From: Neostapfia colusana | Taxonomy: Eukaryota > Streptophyta > Magnoliopsida > Poales > Poaceae | Direction of reading: 5' to 3' | Length of the DNA stretch: 64,000 nt | NCBI GenBank assembly: GCA_030760725.1 | Contig: JASWHV010000012.1 | Location: forward strand, 21,218,368-21,282,367 | In this document: one piece after another, positions 32,254 to 45,800 of the stretch | Position numbering within the stretch: position 1 is the stretch's first letter | How the letters are laid out: each line of letters starts with the position of its first letter | Made by a program: the position numbers and the translations under genes | Notes under the pieces: model-generated | Seen by the model: the letters and a program-made list of their open reading frames with translations, nothing else | Databases searched by the model: none | Told to the model about the DNA's origin: nothing

Positions 32254-33885
32254 CTCTGTCTTTCCGGAAACATTTCAGTTCCTCACTGTCTATACGTCTC
32301 CGCAAATGTGACATGTCCTTGTCATTTTTCTGGGCTACCGCTATCTCTTCACGGATGGTGGGGATCAAATCTAAGTGGTAGAGAGCTCCATCTGGAATCA
32401 CATGCAGTGGTGGTTCGCTCTCTTCCAACAGTGTGATGGTTAGGTTGTTGACGTGTGACTTGCGGCTCAGCGCATCCGCCACTATGTTTGCCTTGCCGGG
32501 GTGATAATGGATCTCTATTTCGTAATCCTTTATCAACTCTAACCATATTCGCTGCCTCATGTTCAGCTCCTTCTGAGTGAATATGTACTTGAGGCTTTTG
32601 TGGTCGGTATATAAATGTACGAGGTTACCGATTAGGTAGTGCCTCCACATTTTAAGTGCGAGTACCACGGTAGCGAGCTCCAAGTCATGAGTTGGATAAT
32701 TCTGCTCATGGTTTCTGAGCTGCCGTGATCCATATGCGACCACTCTTCGGTCTTGCATCAGCACACATCCGAGACCAATGCCGGATACATCGCAGTACAC
32801 ATCGAACGGTTTTGTTGTGTCTGGCTGCGCCAAAACTGGTGCTGATGTTAGGTGCTTCACTAATGCCTTGAATGCTGCTTCACAATCTGGACTCCGAACA
32901 TATTTGGTAGCCTTCTTCAGCAGCTCCGTCATAGGCTTGGCAATCTTCGAGAAGTTCGGAATGAACCTTCGATAATATCCCGCGAGTCCGAGGAAACTCC
33001 GTACCTCGTGAACAGTTCTCGGGGACTTCTAATTCAGCACTTATGTGATCTTACTCGGGTCTACAGCGATACCCTCCGCTGAGATGATATGCCCGAGAAA
33101 AGGCACTTGCGATATCCAGAATTCACACTTGCTGAATTTTGCGTATAGCTTGTGATCCCGCAGCCGTTGCAAGACTATACGCAGACACTTCTTGTGCTCT
33201 TCCTCCGACTTGGAATATACCAATATATCATTGATGAAGACCACGACAAATTTGTCCAGCTCCGGCATGAATACCGAGTTCATCAAATACATGAAGTGAT
33301 CTGGAGCGTTAGTGAGGCCGAAGGACATGACCAGGTACTCATAGAGTCCGTACCTCGTCGAGAAAGCCGTCTTCGGAATATCCTCAGCCCGTATTTTAAT
33401 CTGGTGGTACCCGGATCTTAAATTCATCTTGGAAAAGATCTTTGCTTCGGCCAACTGATCAAACAACATGTCGATCCGTGGCAACAGGTACTTGTTCTTG
33501 ATGGTTACGGCATTTAATGGACGATAGTCCACGCAAAGCCGCAACATCTCGTCCTTCTTCTTCACGAATAATGCCGAACAGCCCCATGGCGAGGAGCTCG
33601 GCCTAATAAAACCCTTCTCCAGAAGGTCCGTTAGCTGGGTCTTCAATTCAGCCAACTCCATGGGCGCCATCTTGTATGGCCTTCGGGATATTGGCATGGT
33701 TCCCGGTGCAAGTTCAATCTTGAACTGCACTTCTCTGTCGGGCGGCATCCCCGTTAAATCATCCGGGAACACGTCAGGGAACTCTCGGACCACTGGAATG
33801 TCTTCCAATCTGATGGTTGTGGATTGATAGATACTTGGAAGTTTTATTTCTGGACTGTCCAGAAATAAGGAACGAGATTCGTGCA
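32254..33885 (-). pseudogene. A2 pol, reverse transcriptase and RNase H (catalytic residues lost)
   Basis: Middle part of the A2 polyprotein. RT motifs are present, but both sampled catalytic aspartates are Asn: KMNLRSGYHQ (codon 33422-33424, Asp in A1) and FINDILVYS (codon 33230-33232, Asp in A1). RNase H keeps VYCDVSGIGLG. Stops lie at 33041-33043 and 33029-33031 between RT and RNase H. Its 5' neighbour (protease) resumes at 38593 after solo LTR S. Its 3' neighbour (integrase) is at 1937-3346 beyond A1. RT activity is ruled out by the active-site changes alone. Confidence 0.93.
33881..33885. repeat. Target site duplication GTGCA of solo LTR S
   Basis: GTGCA at 33881-33885 and 38588-38592 flanks the LTR exactly. 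The uninterrupted site (cGTGCActtctga) is seen in A1 at about 10370-10380. Confidence 0.95.
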
Positions 33886-36800
33886 TGTAAAGGTTCCAAA
33901 AATATGAACACAAAGAAACTTATGTTTGCACAAAGTTAGTTTCATATGTAGGAAAAATGGGACTTGTTTAAACTTTTTCACATGTGATAATACACATGAA
34001 AGCTCCCTCCACACAAGTTCAATAGTTGTTTGAAAACATGGAACAAAAAGGAATTTGAAACCAAGTAGGGAAGTACCCATATGTGTGAGAGAGCTAAATT
34101 CAGATTTTGGAGCAAGTTGGTTCCACTCAAAAAATTCAAATGAGATTAACACAATTGTTTTCAAAACCGTTGTATTAAAAATCTCATTTGCAGCAGCCAA
34201 ATCAAAGATCAGAGTTCGTAATTGAATTCCTTAGGTCCAAATTAAGGGGATAGGCAAAGTCTCATGAATTTTTGAAGAGATTTGCCATCTATTTTCCAAA
34301 TAGACCTAAATGTACAATGAATTCAAATACATAATTGAATTTGGATGAATTGTGCCCAATTATCCAAAGGCAGTCCAGTTTTCAACTCCACACAATTGAA
34401 TTTCATCACTTGCAAATTTTGGGATATTTTGGAAGAGATAAGAGGGAGATGCGACCCACTGGTAATATGTACCAAAATATCTATACAAAGGAGTTGGGTC
34501 TCTGTTTTGTTGTCTCCGGGGGATCGACAGAAGCTGCTCGGGACAGCACACCGGCAGCTGGTCGACCGCTTCAACACCTACTCCAGCCCCGATTCAGGCC
34601 CCCTCGGCGTTCTCATCCGGCCATAACGTGCTTCTCCCTCTGCTCACGAACAGAACACCGAGGCTCTCCGTCTTCCTCACACTGAGCCGAGCAAACTCGC
34701 CTCCGCCACACCACCGATCGCTCGGTGACTCACAAACTCCCACGGACAGAGGCTACTGAGGGTCAAAATAGCACCGGCGCAGCTCCCTCTCCCTCCTCGA
34801 CGCGCCCCTGGCCGATGATCGGCTCTCCAACCCCGGGAACACCGCGACCGTGCGGAAGCTGAACGAGACCTGATGAGGAGGCGTCCGTGGACAGCTCAAC
34901 CTGGTGCTTGTCACGCGCCAAGGCACCACATTGCTCACCTCCCAAGCTCAGACCATGCTATGCACCACCGCGAGAGAATTTTGAAAAGTTTCTCCGGCGT
35001 ACCCGAATCGACCTCCCGGCACGGTAATCTCAAATTTGCCCTAGATTCTCATTCTTAGGTTGTCAAAGTTTGCACAAAGGGCCCAAAGTGGTAGGCGATC
35101 CTTTGCTCTTCATTATTCTAGTCTGAAACTGCACCTAGATCGAGTATTTCGTGGTTTTCTACCGGCAACCGAATCGGGGGACCACGGTCGCACGGTGAAA
35201 GCATATTGGCCATCGTTCCCGAACATTTTTGAGGCTAGGTCGAGCTCCCCCATCGTTCACTGGTGCTGTAGCACCGTTTTACCGAGCTGTTAGCGCGCTA
35301 GGATGGCCGGCCGACGTCGCCGATGATGTGCCGAGCTGCCGCATCGCCGCTAGCTACCGTAGAGACCTTGCCGGCTCCGGGAAACCTCATCATCGTGCTC
35401 AGCGTGGCAGGTTAGGCCCTGGCGGCGAGCAGGGGCTCGGGCAGAGGCCGGGAGACCGGTTTCCGGCGATCTCCGGCGAGGGCGGCGGCGCGGGCACGCG
35501 GGCGCGGGAATCGGACCGAGGTTGAAGAAGGGTTCCGGCGGGCCCAGCCGTCAGTGAGAGGGAACTTAAAAACCCCGATCTTCTGTGGCTGTTGGATCCG
35601 GTGCGACTGCACGCCTGGAAACGTGTGGCCCCGTGTGTCTTTTTTCCAGTGAGTGACACGTAGCCCGGACCCACAATCAGGGTTTAAACATTTTTGGGAT
35701 TTTCAGTTTCCAGTTCAATCTTTGAAGAGCCATAACTTTGTGTAGGAATGTCCAAAAATTGTGAAACAAAGTTTGTTGGATTCCTCTCTAAGAGTACTAT
35801 CCAGGGGTGCAGCCCAATATTTATGAAAATCCTTGGATTTAGCTCATTAATTCATATAAGGAAAAAATTTTAGGAATTGTTCCAGGAGTTCTGTGTATTG
35901 GGAAATTCCCAAAATTGGGCGGGTGATTCTTGCAAAAACACTTGACCTCCAGTAAAAATTTCAGAGGCATTGGACCACATTTGCTTGGTCAAATGTGGTA
36001 TTAATTCCTTATGTCTCTGAAAATTTGAAAATAGAACAGAGCTCATTTTCAGATTTTCCCCAATTCATGTAACGTTCATATCTTTGTGTAGAAACCTCTA
36101 AATTTAGTGATTCAAATTGGGTTAGATTCAGGTTGACAAACACTATCCAAATATGCAACCCAATTTGTATGAAAGTCCTTATTTAATTCTGGAAATTCTT
36201 TAAAGCTTTTCAGCAAAAGAATTTTAGAGGGAGTTTGGTCTATCCAAAAATCCTCAAATTTAGCCAGAATATTCTTTAGGGTGTTACTGACTCCTGTAAA
36301 AGTTTCAGCTCATTGGGAGTTAATTTGATCAGGAAAAGTTCATATTTTTAGTTGCAATATCCAAATGAATACAAAAATATTTTCAGAGAATTTCCAAAAC
36401 TTGGAAATTCGATTCTGGGCATCTTAGTTCCACAAACCCTAGGAAAATTCATGCAGACTCTATGAACTATAATTGAAATTGTAGTTCACTAAGTTGGGCA
36501 TGAACATGTGAGTTAATTCAGAATTAATTTCTTTGTGCTTAATTGCTTAGGGAATTGTTCTGAATAAAACACTCAAGGAAAAGTGTTCATTTTTGGTCCA
36601 GAGCACTTTCATGTGACCAGGAATTCACATGCAAATTTTCAGCTCAAATTAAGCCTTGAGTCTCCCTGTCCTTGTCCTCCTTTCTATTGGATGTGAAGAA
36701 CAACATGGGGGTTAGTGTGGAAATTGTGGGAGACACAATGCCCTTTCACTTTAGCTGCAACTTATCAAGCTAAGTCCCTGTGTAGTGTATGACTTCCTGT

Positions 36801-38587
36801 AAAAATTTCGAAGTCATTGGAGATCGGGATCTTTAGTTATGTCCAAATGATTAGAGCTCATCTTATGTGTCATTAGAAACTTAGCTAGAGGTGTAATGAA
36901 ACATCAAAGGTAGATTTAGTTTCTTTGAGTTCCTTGAACAACAGAGGCAACAACTTCATCCTAGGATCTCTACACAGCCTCTGTTCTTAAGAAGTTTAAT
37001 CTCTAAGCCTTTGAATTACATTATAAAAATACTATGTATATGCATGTCGATAGGGTTTACGACGAAGGACTTCGACGGAGCCATCCCCTGACGTGTGGAT
37101 CAGTTGAGCAACTTCAGAAAGATCAAGGGATTGAAGATCACTAACTTCTATTATATACTACTACCCTACAAAGCAGGCAAGCTCCGGTTTGCATTAACCT
37201 CTTTACAAATTTTTATTGTTTTGAGAACATCCTTTGAGTACCACTTATTTCTTGCATTAAAGTCTTGTTTGAAACCCAAATGCATAGCCAAGAAAACCAG
37301 GAGTTGGGATTAAGACTGAAAATCTCGTTAGCCACAGCAATGCTAAGATAGAGTAGGATTCGGTACAAGTTGAGTAGTTGGAACTACTCGCGAGAATAGG
37401 CTAGAGGCACATCGCTCGGGTAAGAATAGCAAATGAAACACATGGCAAGAAAAATGAGACCGAGCGGAGAGTAAGGGCAGCAGGACTTTGGGGCCTGTGT
37501 GCTATATCTCCGTTTGTGTCGATTGAGGACAGAGCCGTGTGCGGGCCTGTTGAACAAGCTAGAACGGTACCGAAGACCTACCGGCTATATGGGAACCGGG
37601 AAACCGATGTAACTCGGGTAGCTGGGTATTGAGGCATTGCCTGTCGTTCAGAGGGTAGGTTGAGAGCTCGAGGTGTAAATCGGCTGGCGGCACTGAGATT
37701 CGCGTGCAGAGACCTCTTGCTCGGGACGATAGGACCTGTTCAATATTTGGCTAACGGGTGAAAGATGGTTGCGTACGACGTCCGTGATGGTTGCTGTAGG
37801 CAACATCGGGTACGGACGTATGTGACGGGTTATTCGGGTAACCCTGCAGGTGTAAATCGATTTTAATCGCCGTCCCTCGCAGTCAGTGAGTACCACTTGT
37901 TCACTGTACCGTGACGTAGAAAGAACAGGCTAGTTACATTTTAAAATGTTGCTGATTGAAAGATGGACTTTGCTTGTTAATGATTTGTTGTAGTTTAGAG
38001 CTAATTAAAGTTCTTTTCAACTTTGGGCAAAGTACATGAGAGAAATGTGTTTCTTGTTTGATTGCGGCTCTCTCATGTACCTTAGCGTAAGGTTCTCCAC
38101 AACCTGCCGCTAAAACTTGAAAGTAAGGTTCTAATAATTAGGCGAGTCATTTGCAAATTGTTTTATCTCATGTACCTATCACCCCTCATGTAGAAGTTCC
38201 ATGTTTAGGAGAGACGGGTCAGTCTTGCTAAGCCTTCGTGCTCACTGCTTGTGTTTGAAGCTTTTGCAGGGTTCTATGAGGAAGGGACTCCCGAGGAGGA
38301 GACGGAACCCCAGGAGGGGAACCCCATCGAGTGGGAGTCATGCACGCCGCCGAGTTAGTGTGCGTGCGTGCTAGCAAGGACACGTTCACGGGTTGAACGT
38401 GAACTTGATGCGTAGTCTACGCCCATGAGTGTAGACTGAACATATTTTGTTGTAAAAATGTTCATAAACCTGTTTATGTAATAAAACTATGCTTCCGCTT
38501 TGTACCTTTTATGTGTGTTATCCGGTGCTGTACAACGCAGGACTCCTCAGCGTGATCCTGGATTGACAAGACTGTGGGGTCGTGTCA
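33886..38587 (+). mobile_element. Solo LTR S (4702 bp), chimeric C-type head and A-type tail
   Basis: It begins TGTAAAGGTTCC, like element C, and ends GGGGTCGTGTCA, like the A family. From 33886 to about 37000 it follows C and C1, including the blocks around 36070-36420. From about 37150 to 38587 it follows the A LTR tail, including the hairpin near 37375. A GC-rich block is at about 34520-35690. A perfect TSD shows that this chimeric unit inserted as one LTR, so the recombination predates insertion. There is no internal region. It interrupts A2 between gag/PR and RT, in the opposite orientation. Confidence 0.9.
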
Positions 38588-38592
38588 GTGCA

Positions 38593-40160
38593 CTTCTGAG
38601 TTCAAGTGCACAATTCGGAGAACGGTGCCTAAAACAGCGCCATGGCGGGTTAACCACGACATCCCTAAGATGACATCGACCTTCTGTCCCTCTAAGACTA
38701 TGAGGGACGTAGGATATACTCTACCCTCTAAGCATAATGGTGCTTTTGGGACCATTATGCTTGCTGAAATCTTCCCACCCGGTGAACAGATCAAGTATGG
38801 ACTATCGATGGGTAGTATTTGCAAGCTGTTTTTAGCAATGAAAGCTTGGCCAATAAATCTATGCGTGGCGCCTAAATCAAATAATACTATGGCGGGATGC
38901 TGGTGGAGTTTGAACATACCCGCAAGGATTGGCTCTCCCTCCGGCCCGTCCTCTATGGTGAGTTGGTGGACAGTGCCGGGCCTAGGGTTTGCCCGCCACG
39001 CATTAGTAGGGTTCCGGGGCTGATTCCTCCTCGGAATTTGTGGTGCAACTCCGCCGCCTTGCCTCTCAGGACAACTGCTGGCGAAGTGTCCTGGACGACC
39101 ACACTTGTAACATGTGGCTGCTGCTTGTCCGGTGCTTGGGGGATGAAAGCCCGGCATGCGCTGCTGAGGTGCATACGCACGCGGCATCACCCGCTGCTGC
39201 TGTTGTTGTTGCGGAGATGGTACTGGCAGTGCCGGCCGGAATGCCGGTGGAGAATAGGGCCGACTGCGGAATGGCATCGACCTCTGTGGTGGCTGCCAGC
39301 GTGGACCTGATGGTGGGTGATTCACCATCCGATATTTCTGAGAAGAACCCCCTCCTTCTCCGCTGCTTTGCGGCATGCTTCGCTTCCTTTCTGCCGCTGC
39401 TAACTCCTTGCCGGAGTCTTCCTGAACAATCGCAGCATCAATTATATCGTTGAGGCTGCCGCGATTGAACATCACCAGTTTGTCCTTCAGGAGCGGGTTA
39501 AGCCCCTGGTAGAAGTGATCCCGTCGCTTCTCGTCGGTATCGGCATGATACTACGTGTAGAGCGCAAGGTCATTGAACGCCCTGGAATATTGCAGCGCGT
39601 TTCGGCTCCCTTGCTGCAGGTGTAGGAACTCCTGCGTCTTCCTTTTCATGATACCCCGCGGTATGTGATAGGCCCTGAAGGCCGTCCTGAATTCCGTCCA
39701 GGTCATAACTCGGTCAGGTGGCTGCGAATCAAAGTAGTTCGCCCACCACGCGCTCGCGGATCCCTGGAGCTGTTGGACCATGAACTGAGTCTTGCGCTGC
39801 TCACTCACTTGGAGCAGCCCGAACTTCATCTCCATCGTGCGGAGCCAGTTGTCCACATCGAGGGGTTCGTCCGCCCTAGAGAATACCGGGGGATGCGTCG
39901 CTAGAAAATCAGAGTAGGAGCTTTGTTGACGCTCCTCACGATATTGACGCCTCTCTGGTCGAGACGTATTTGCAATGAGAGTTTCCAGCAACTCCGTGCG
40001 CTGCTGATGTGAGCCTGCCATCACTGCCACAATATCCGCCAAAGTAAGGCGGTGGCGGTTGTTGCTGTTGCTGTTCCGAGGAGTCCTCGGGAGGCTGTTG
40101 GGAGGTTTCTCCCCCCTGACTGGAACCCCCAACGTCCGGGTTGGCACGAGTACGAGTCAT
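38593..40160 (-). pseudogene. A2 gag and protease (broken)
   Basis: Start Met at 40160 (MTRTRANPDVGG), in the same frame as the rest of gag until a small deletion after the polyQ/polyP stretch, near 40040-40060. Gag then continues in another frame with LTLADIVAVMAG, AWWANYFDSQ and the polymerising core. A nonsense codon at 39551-39553 (Ser to stop compared with A1) precedes FNRGSLNDII. The zinc knuckle CYKCGRPGHFASSC is intact (near 39070-39115). The protease motif has Leu in place of the catalytic-site Ser (LFDLGATHRF, codon 38873-38875). The end is at the TSD of S, and RT follows at 33885. Confidence 0.9.
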
Positions 40161-40432
40161 TCTGAAATTTAAAACAACAGCGATCAGCACATGTCATACT
40201 TAAAATTCCATATGAAACCGTAGGTATTGGAGTGACACATGAATAATTTACACAACATTCACATATATTGATAAAGCATAAACTTTATACAAGATACATT
40301 AGTCTCGGGTCTCCGGGAAGTCGTGCTCATGTCGTCACTACCTATACATGCACTACTGTCTACACGACATGTCACCGGTAACAAAACTTTGGGTTACATC
40401 ACCCAGTTGCCCTACTTGGCAACAGTAACCTC
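40161..40432 (-). other. Spacer between orf0 and gag of A2
   Basis: About 270 non-coding bases, alignable with 11965-12236 of A1. Confidence 0.6.
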
Positions 40433-41395
40433 CTACTCGGAGTAGAATTCGACCTCCCGTGGGTCGTCCTCCTCCGGTACCTCTGCTGGTGGCTCAGGGT
40501 CTACAACCTCCTCTTCTGGCTCGGGTTCTCCCATCGCCGGAAGACCCAAGACCACGGGTACGGCACCTACCACCGGTATGCCCATTACCGGAGGTACGAG
40601 GTCCTGCAACGCGTGCACCTCGTCCATGGCTTGGTTGTAGTCCTCTTCCCAGCCTTGCCCCTCCTCAATAGCGTCGTCCCGCTCTTGAGTAAGGACCTCG
40701 TTCTGCTGGGTCAGAGCCTGCACCTGCTGTTGCAAAGCCGTGATGTCGACACGGCTTTTCTTCTTCGCCTTCTTCAGACGATGCAACTGATTGTGTTTTT
40801 CGTTCAGTCGCTTAATCGTCAGAAGGAGAACATTGCGGAGTGCGCTGTGAGCACTCTTGAAGTGTTCTCCACGGCTGTTGCTCTCCTGGAGCCTCATGTC
40901 GAGATATTCCGTATGAACAGCTTGGCTGTCCATCACAGCCTTTCCCGCCCTTATCTGGAGGCTGAGGTTCCCCTCCGCGGGGTTGTACCTTGGACAACCT
41001 GGATCGGTTGCCTCCATATACCTCCCTTCCCACACGTGATTAGCCCGTCCCTCCACCGGAACGAGCGCGTATGGAGTGCCCTCCATAGATCTCACGTGCA
41101 GTTGATACAAAAGCGACATGGTGTCGTGGGCTGCCAATTACCACATTCCCTCCGGTTGTCTGCCTCTCACTGTAACGGTGAACGGCGCCCAACCGGGTGG
41201 CATAGGCCCTGCAGGAACTTCGACATGGATCGTCCATGTCTTGTTCCCCTCCTCGCCTTCTTCCTTGGCGAAGTACTGCGGCATCTTTCTGTACCTGAAA
41301 TATTGAAGCATTTGCCTCAATGCTTCCGGATAGCCGCTGTGGTGATAACCGTGGAACACCATCCACCTGTTCTCCAACTGTCTCTCCGCTGTCAT
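40433..41395 (-). pseudogene. A2 orf0: conserved ORF upstream of gag, one stop
   Basis: About 320 codons from MTAERQLENRW to EVEFYSE. This is the second copy of the A1 orf0 and has the complete C-terminus: a Gln/Glu-rich heptad segment (LTQQNEVLTQERDD), then a Pro/Val/Gly-rich stretch and an acidic end (EPEPEEEVVDPEPP). The only break is TAA at 41138-41140 (Gln in A1). The N-terminal core is almost unchanged between copies (GNKTWTIHVEVPAGPMPPGW identical), and most differences elsewhere are conservative. This suggests the protein was selected in the active lineage. A predicted coiled coil implies self-assembly or binding to another coiled-coil protein. That is inference, and the function is unknown. 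Confidence 0.82.
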
Positions 41396-42878
41396 CTGTA
41401 GAAACATATTTGAGAAATGTCAAATATTTATTTGAACAGTAAACCATTGAGTTATAACATAGAACATGTCATTGAACCCATAAAACTTGGAAACATAGTT
41501 CAAACTTAAACAAATTTGACTGTTGATCTGCTGTCCAATATGACAGCCCTGACCAGTTTCCATTTCAATCTGATTTAGACCATGCTAAAGCAAAACCAAT
41601 TCTGGAGCTCAAAATCAAAGTTAAAGCTAACTTCAATAGCTTTTCAGAAAGTATTTGGTTGGCCTAAGATCTGTCCAGGTTCAAAAGTTATGAGATGTCA
41701 AAGTTAACAGAATTTCTGGAGAAAATTGGACAGCACCTCCCAGCTTTAAGTACTGATTTGATCCAAGAATTCCAGTTAATTCTGCTCCCAATCTGACAAC
41801 ACTTTCTGTTACAAAGTTGTAGCCCATCTAATAAAATTTTCAGAACTACCTCATTTTCTATTTTTGGATTTTTATGCAGGAAGTTACGCTCAATTTATAA
41901 AGAGTTACAGGGAGTGTTTGTTCTGCCCTGTTTTCTGGACAGTTTCAACCCTACTGCATTTTTCTATTGGTTAAGGGATGAAACACCTCTGGACTTCAAC
42001 ATAAATGTTCTAAATATCTTCCAAAGCTTTCCATAAATGTATCATATGACCCCAACCTCAAAAGAACTCAACCTCTAACCTCTGATTAACTTTAGCCTAA
42101 ATTCAGCTGAAAACAGGGGACTCTGTCCTTAGTATCCTATAAGTTGAAAACTTGTTAACTTTGAATATACTGATTAAGGGAAAGAGTTGCATCAAATTTT
42201 AGTGCTCTGGATTAAACTTTCAAGTTTTACAATGCAGTTGCTCATTTAGTGGGGTGTGACGTCGATGTGTCACCAGAGCATGTCGGTACTACGTCCTCAC
42301 AAAGAAAAATCTATACCGGACTTAGCCGGCTTTGTTAGTTCAGTGGCACTAAGCGTCACTCGCACACGGATGCTACACGTCTACCGTTTCGTGGTTAGAC
42401 TATCTGCACATAAATCAACCAATCGTCAGACTCGGCTGCACACCGAGCCCGGTATCCATATAGTTCATACACCCGGCCGTCATCACTCGCCCGGATGTTC
42501 TCAAACCAAACACGCCTTGAGCTATGTGTTCACATTACTGACCACGTGACGGGGTCTCCCAAATTGCCCAAAGCACGCCAGGGACAGACGTTGCTCGAAT
42601 ATCCCAAACGACATGAAGAGTCGTAGAGGATATTAAAGCGGGTTGGGTTACCTGCCACCCATGGGGCTCCACCCTTCAGCTTGTGCGCACTGCTGGACAG
42701 CGCTTACGTGCACCCCGCAAGACATAAAGCGTCCCGAGATGCACGATTTTCTGACATAAGCAAATAGGTTAGTATGCCACTTTCTATACACTAATAACAT
42801 CCTTATATGGGCTACTAACTTGTTCCTCACTGGATTTTTCGAAAAGATTACCTTTGTAGTGCGTGAAACCTCAAGCGA
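41396..42878 (-). other. A2 leader
   Basis: Uninterrupted leader between orf0 and PBS, about 1.48 kb. It gives the empty-site sequence for both C1 and the copia insertion in A1. No ORF or structured element is evident. Confidence 0.82.
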
Positions 42879-42890
42879 GCTCTGATACCA
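42879..42890 (-). other. A2 primer binding site (tRNA-iMet type)
   Basis: The minus strand reads TGGTATCAGAGC, 3 bases from the 5' LTR end. Confidence 0.92.
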
Positions 42891-42893
42891 TGC

Positions 42894-45800
42894 TGACACG
42901 ACCCCACGGTCTTGTCGAGCCAGGATCACGCTGAGGGGTGCTGCGTTGCACAGCACCGGATAACACACATCAAAGGTACATAGCGGAAGCAAAGTTTTAT
43001 TACATAAAAAGGTTTATGCACATTTGTACAACAAAATATGTTCAGTCTACACTCACGGGCGTAGACTACGCATGGAGTCACGTTCAGCCAGTGAACATGT
43101 CCCCGCTAGCACGCACAAGCACTAACACGGCGGCGTGCACGACTCCCACTCGACGGGGTTTCTCTCCGGGAGTTCCGTCTCCTCCTCGTGAGTCCCTTCC
43201 TCATAAAACCCTGCAAAAGCTTCAAACACAAGCAGTGAGCACGATGTCTTAGCAAGACTGACACATCTCTCCTAAACATGAAACTTCTACATGGAGGTTA
43301 TAGGTTACATGAGGTAAAATAAGTTGCAAGGACTCGCCTAATTGGTGGAAACTTACTTTCAAGTTTTAGCAATAGGTTGTGGGGACTTTACACTAAGGCA
43401 CATGAGAGAGCCGCAATCAAACAAGAAACGCATTTTTTTCACGTACTTTGCCCAAAGTTGAAAAGAACTTTAGTTAGCTCTAGGCTACAGCAAGACATTA
43501 ACAATCAAAGTCCATCTTTCAATCAGCAACATTTTAACATGTATCTATCCTGTTCTTTCTACGTCACGGTACAGTGAACAAGTGGTACTCACTGACCGTG
43601 AGGGACGGTGATTATACTCGATTTACACCTGCAGGGTTACCCGAATAACCCATCCCGTACTCGATGTTGCCTACAGCAACCATCACGGACGTCGTACGCA
43701 ACCACCTTTCACCCGTCAGCCAAATGTTGAACCGGTCCAATGGTCCCGAGCAGGAGGTCTCTGCGCGTGCATCCACAGTGCCGCCAGCCGATTTACATCT
43801 CGAGCTCTCAACCTACCCTCTGAACGACCAGCTATGCCTCAACACCCAGCTACCCGAGTTACATCGGTTTCCCGGTTCCCATATAGCCGGTAGGTCTTCG
43901 GTACTGTTCTAGCTTGTTCAACATGCCCGCACAAGGCTCGGTCCTCAATCGACACAAATGGATCTATAGCACCCAGTCCCCAAAGTCCTGTTGCTCTTAC
44001 TCTCCGCTCGGTCTCATTTTTCTTGCCATGTGTTTCATTTGCTATCTCTATCCGAGTCGAGTGCCTCTAGCCTATCCTCGCGAGTAGTTCCAACTACTCC
44101 ACTTGTACCGAATCCTACACTACCTTAGCATTGCAGTGGCTACACGGGGTTTTCAATCCTAATCCCAACAAATGGTTTTATTGGCTATGCATTTGGGTTT
44201 TCAAACAAGACTCTAATGCAAGCAGTAATGATACTCAAAGTAAGTTCTCAAAACAGTAAAAAATTGTAAAAGGGTTAATGCAAACCGGAGTGTTCCTTGC
44301 TGCTCTTGGTCGTAGGCTAGCTGCTCTTCGGAGTGACGAAGTCTAATACTTCGGGTTCCTCCTCAACCTTAGCGACTACATGAGATAACATGTAATGTAT
44401 CAATTTAAATTCATTTGAATTGAACTTAAACTTGTGAAGATTATAAGTCCTACTAGACAGACCCCATGATGCTGAAATTTTTACTGTGGTTTGGTTACAA
44501 CCTAAACAGGGACTTGGCTAAGTTTCATTTGCAGCAAAGCTCATTTGAGCTCTCCACAAATAATTATGTACTTGACCTTAATTGGAGCTTCTAGGGTGTT
44601 CTAGGGATTTCATGAAGTAAGCCATGACTTTCTGAAAACTAGCTTTTCAGAGGGTTCTAATGGAGTTGGTCTCACTTAATTTGAAGGTCCCTGGCCTAAG
44701 ATATGAGCTAAACAATTTCAGAGAAATTCTGAAAATGTTTCTGGACATTTTCTATTTTCTCTGGAACAGTTTTATCAATCACACCATTAGGTGGATCAAA
44801 TGAGCTCAAATGGATCTGAAATTTTTATGGTAGATCAGCGATATTTTTGTGAACATCCCAGCAAAATTTCATAATTTTCCTCGAAAGGGTTCTCCAGTTA
44901 AAATTCTAACCAGTTCGAATTTTGAAGAATTAATTCATGAGAAATAGGGATTTTCATGAAGTGAAACTTGATTTTCTGGAAAGTACTCAGAGATCTGAAG
45001 CCAATAAAATTTGGTTCACTCGATTTGGAGTTTCCTAGCCAAAGTTATGTGGGTTTGAAGTTTGAACTAAATCTGAAAATCGGGAAAAGTTTAAACCGCT
45101 GCGCGTGGGACCGGGGCTATGTGTCAATTCTTCATCGGTCGACACACGGGGCTACGGATTTCTTCGCACGCAGCCGTACTCGATCCGTGCCACAGCGAAT
45201 CCTTGGGTTTAAAATATCGGCCGCTGATGCGTGGGACCGGGGGCTTCGTCTACCTCCCGCTTCCCACGCTCGGCCGCCGCGACACCTCGTCGGAGAGCTC
45301 GCCGGTGGCCTCTGTGGTGCGCCAAACTCCATGATCCTGGCGGCCTCTGCCTAAATCCACCCGGGGAACATGATGCTGGGCTCAGCTCGTCATGAAAATC
45401 ACTGGCACATGGTTGGCGACGAGCGGCAGCTTCGGAGGAACTTCGGCCGTGTCGGCCGGACCTCCTAGCACCCCAACCGATCGAACAAAAGGTCGTCGAG
45501 CACCAGTGGACCCTACGAAAGGTCGACATGAGCTCCACGAGGCTCGGAAATGGCTGTACTGTGCTGTCACCGTGCGACCTAGGCCGGAAATCCGGGATTC
45601 TCCTAAAACTCGAAGAACAGTGGCTTTCCTCAACGGTTCTTCGTGGTTTATGCTCCTATGGACTCGTACGGGCACCTAGAAGTGGTTCCCTCCGTGAGAG
45701 GATGAGTGGTGCGGTGTCTACTACCAATTTTGCAGATCAGTCTGGGCCTCCCTTTTGTATACCGTCGCAAAATCGTGAAATTCCGGTGTGAGTAGTTTAT

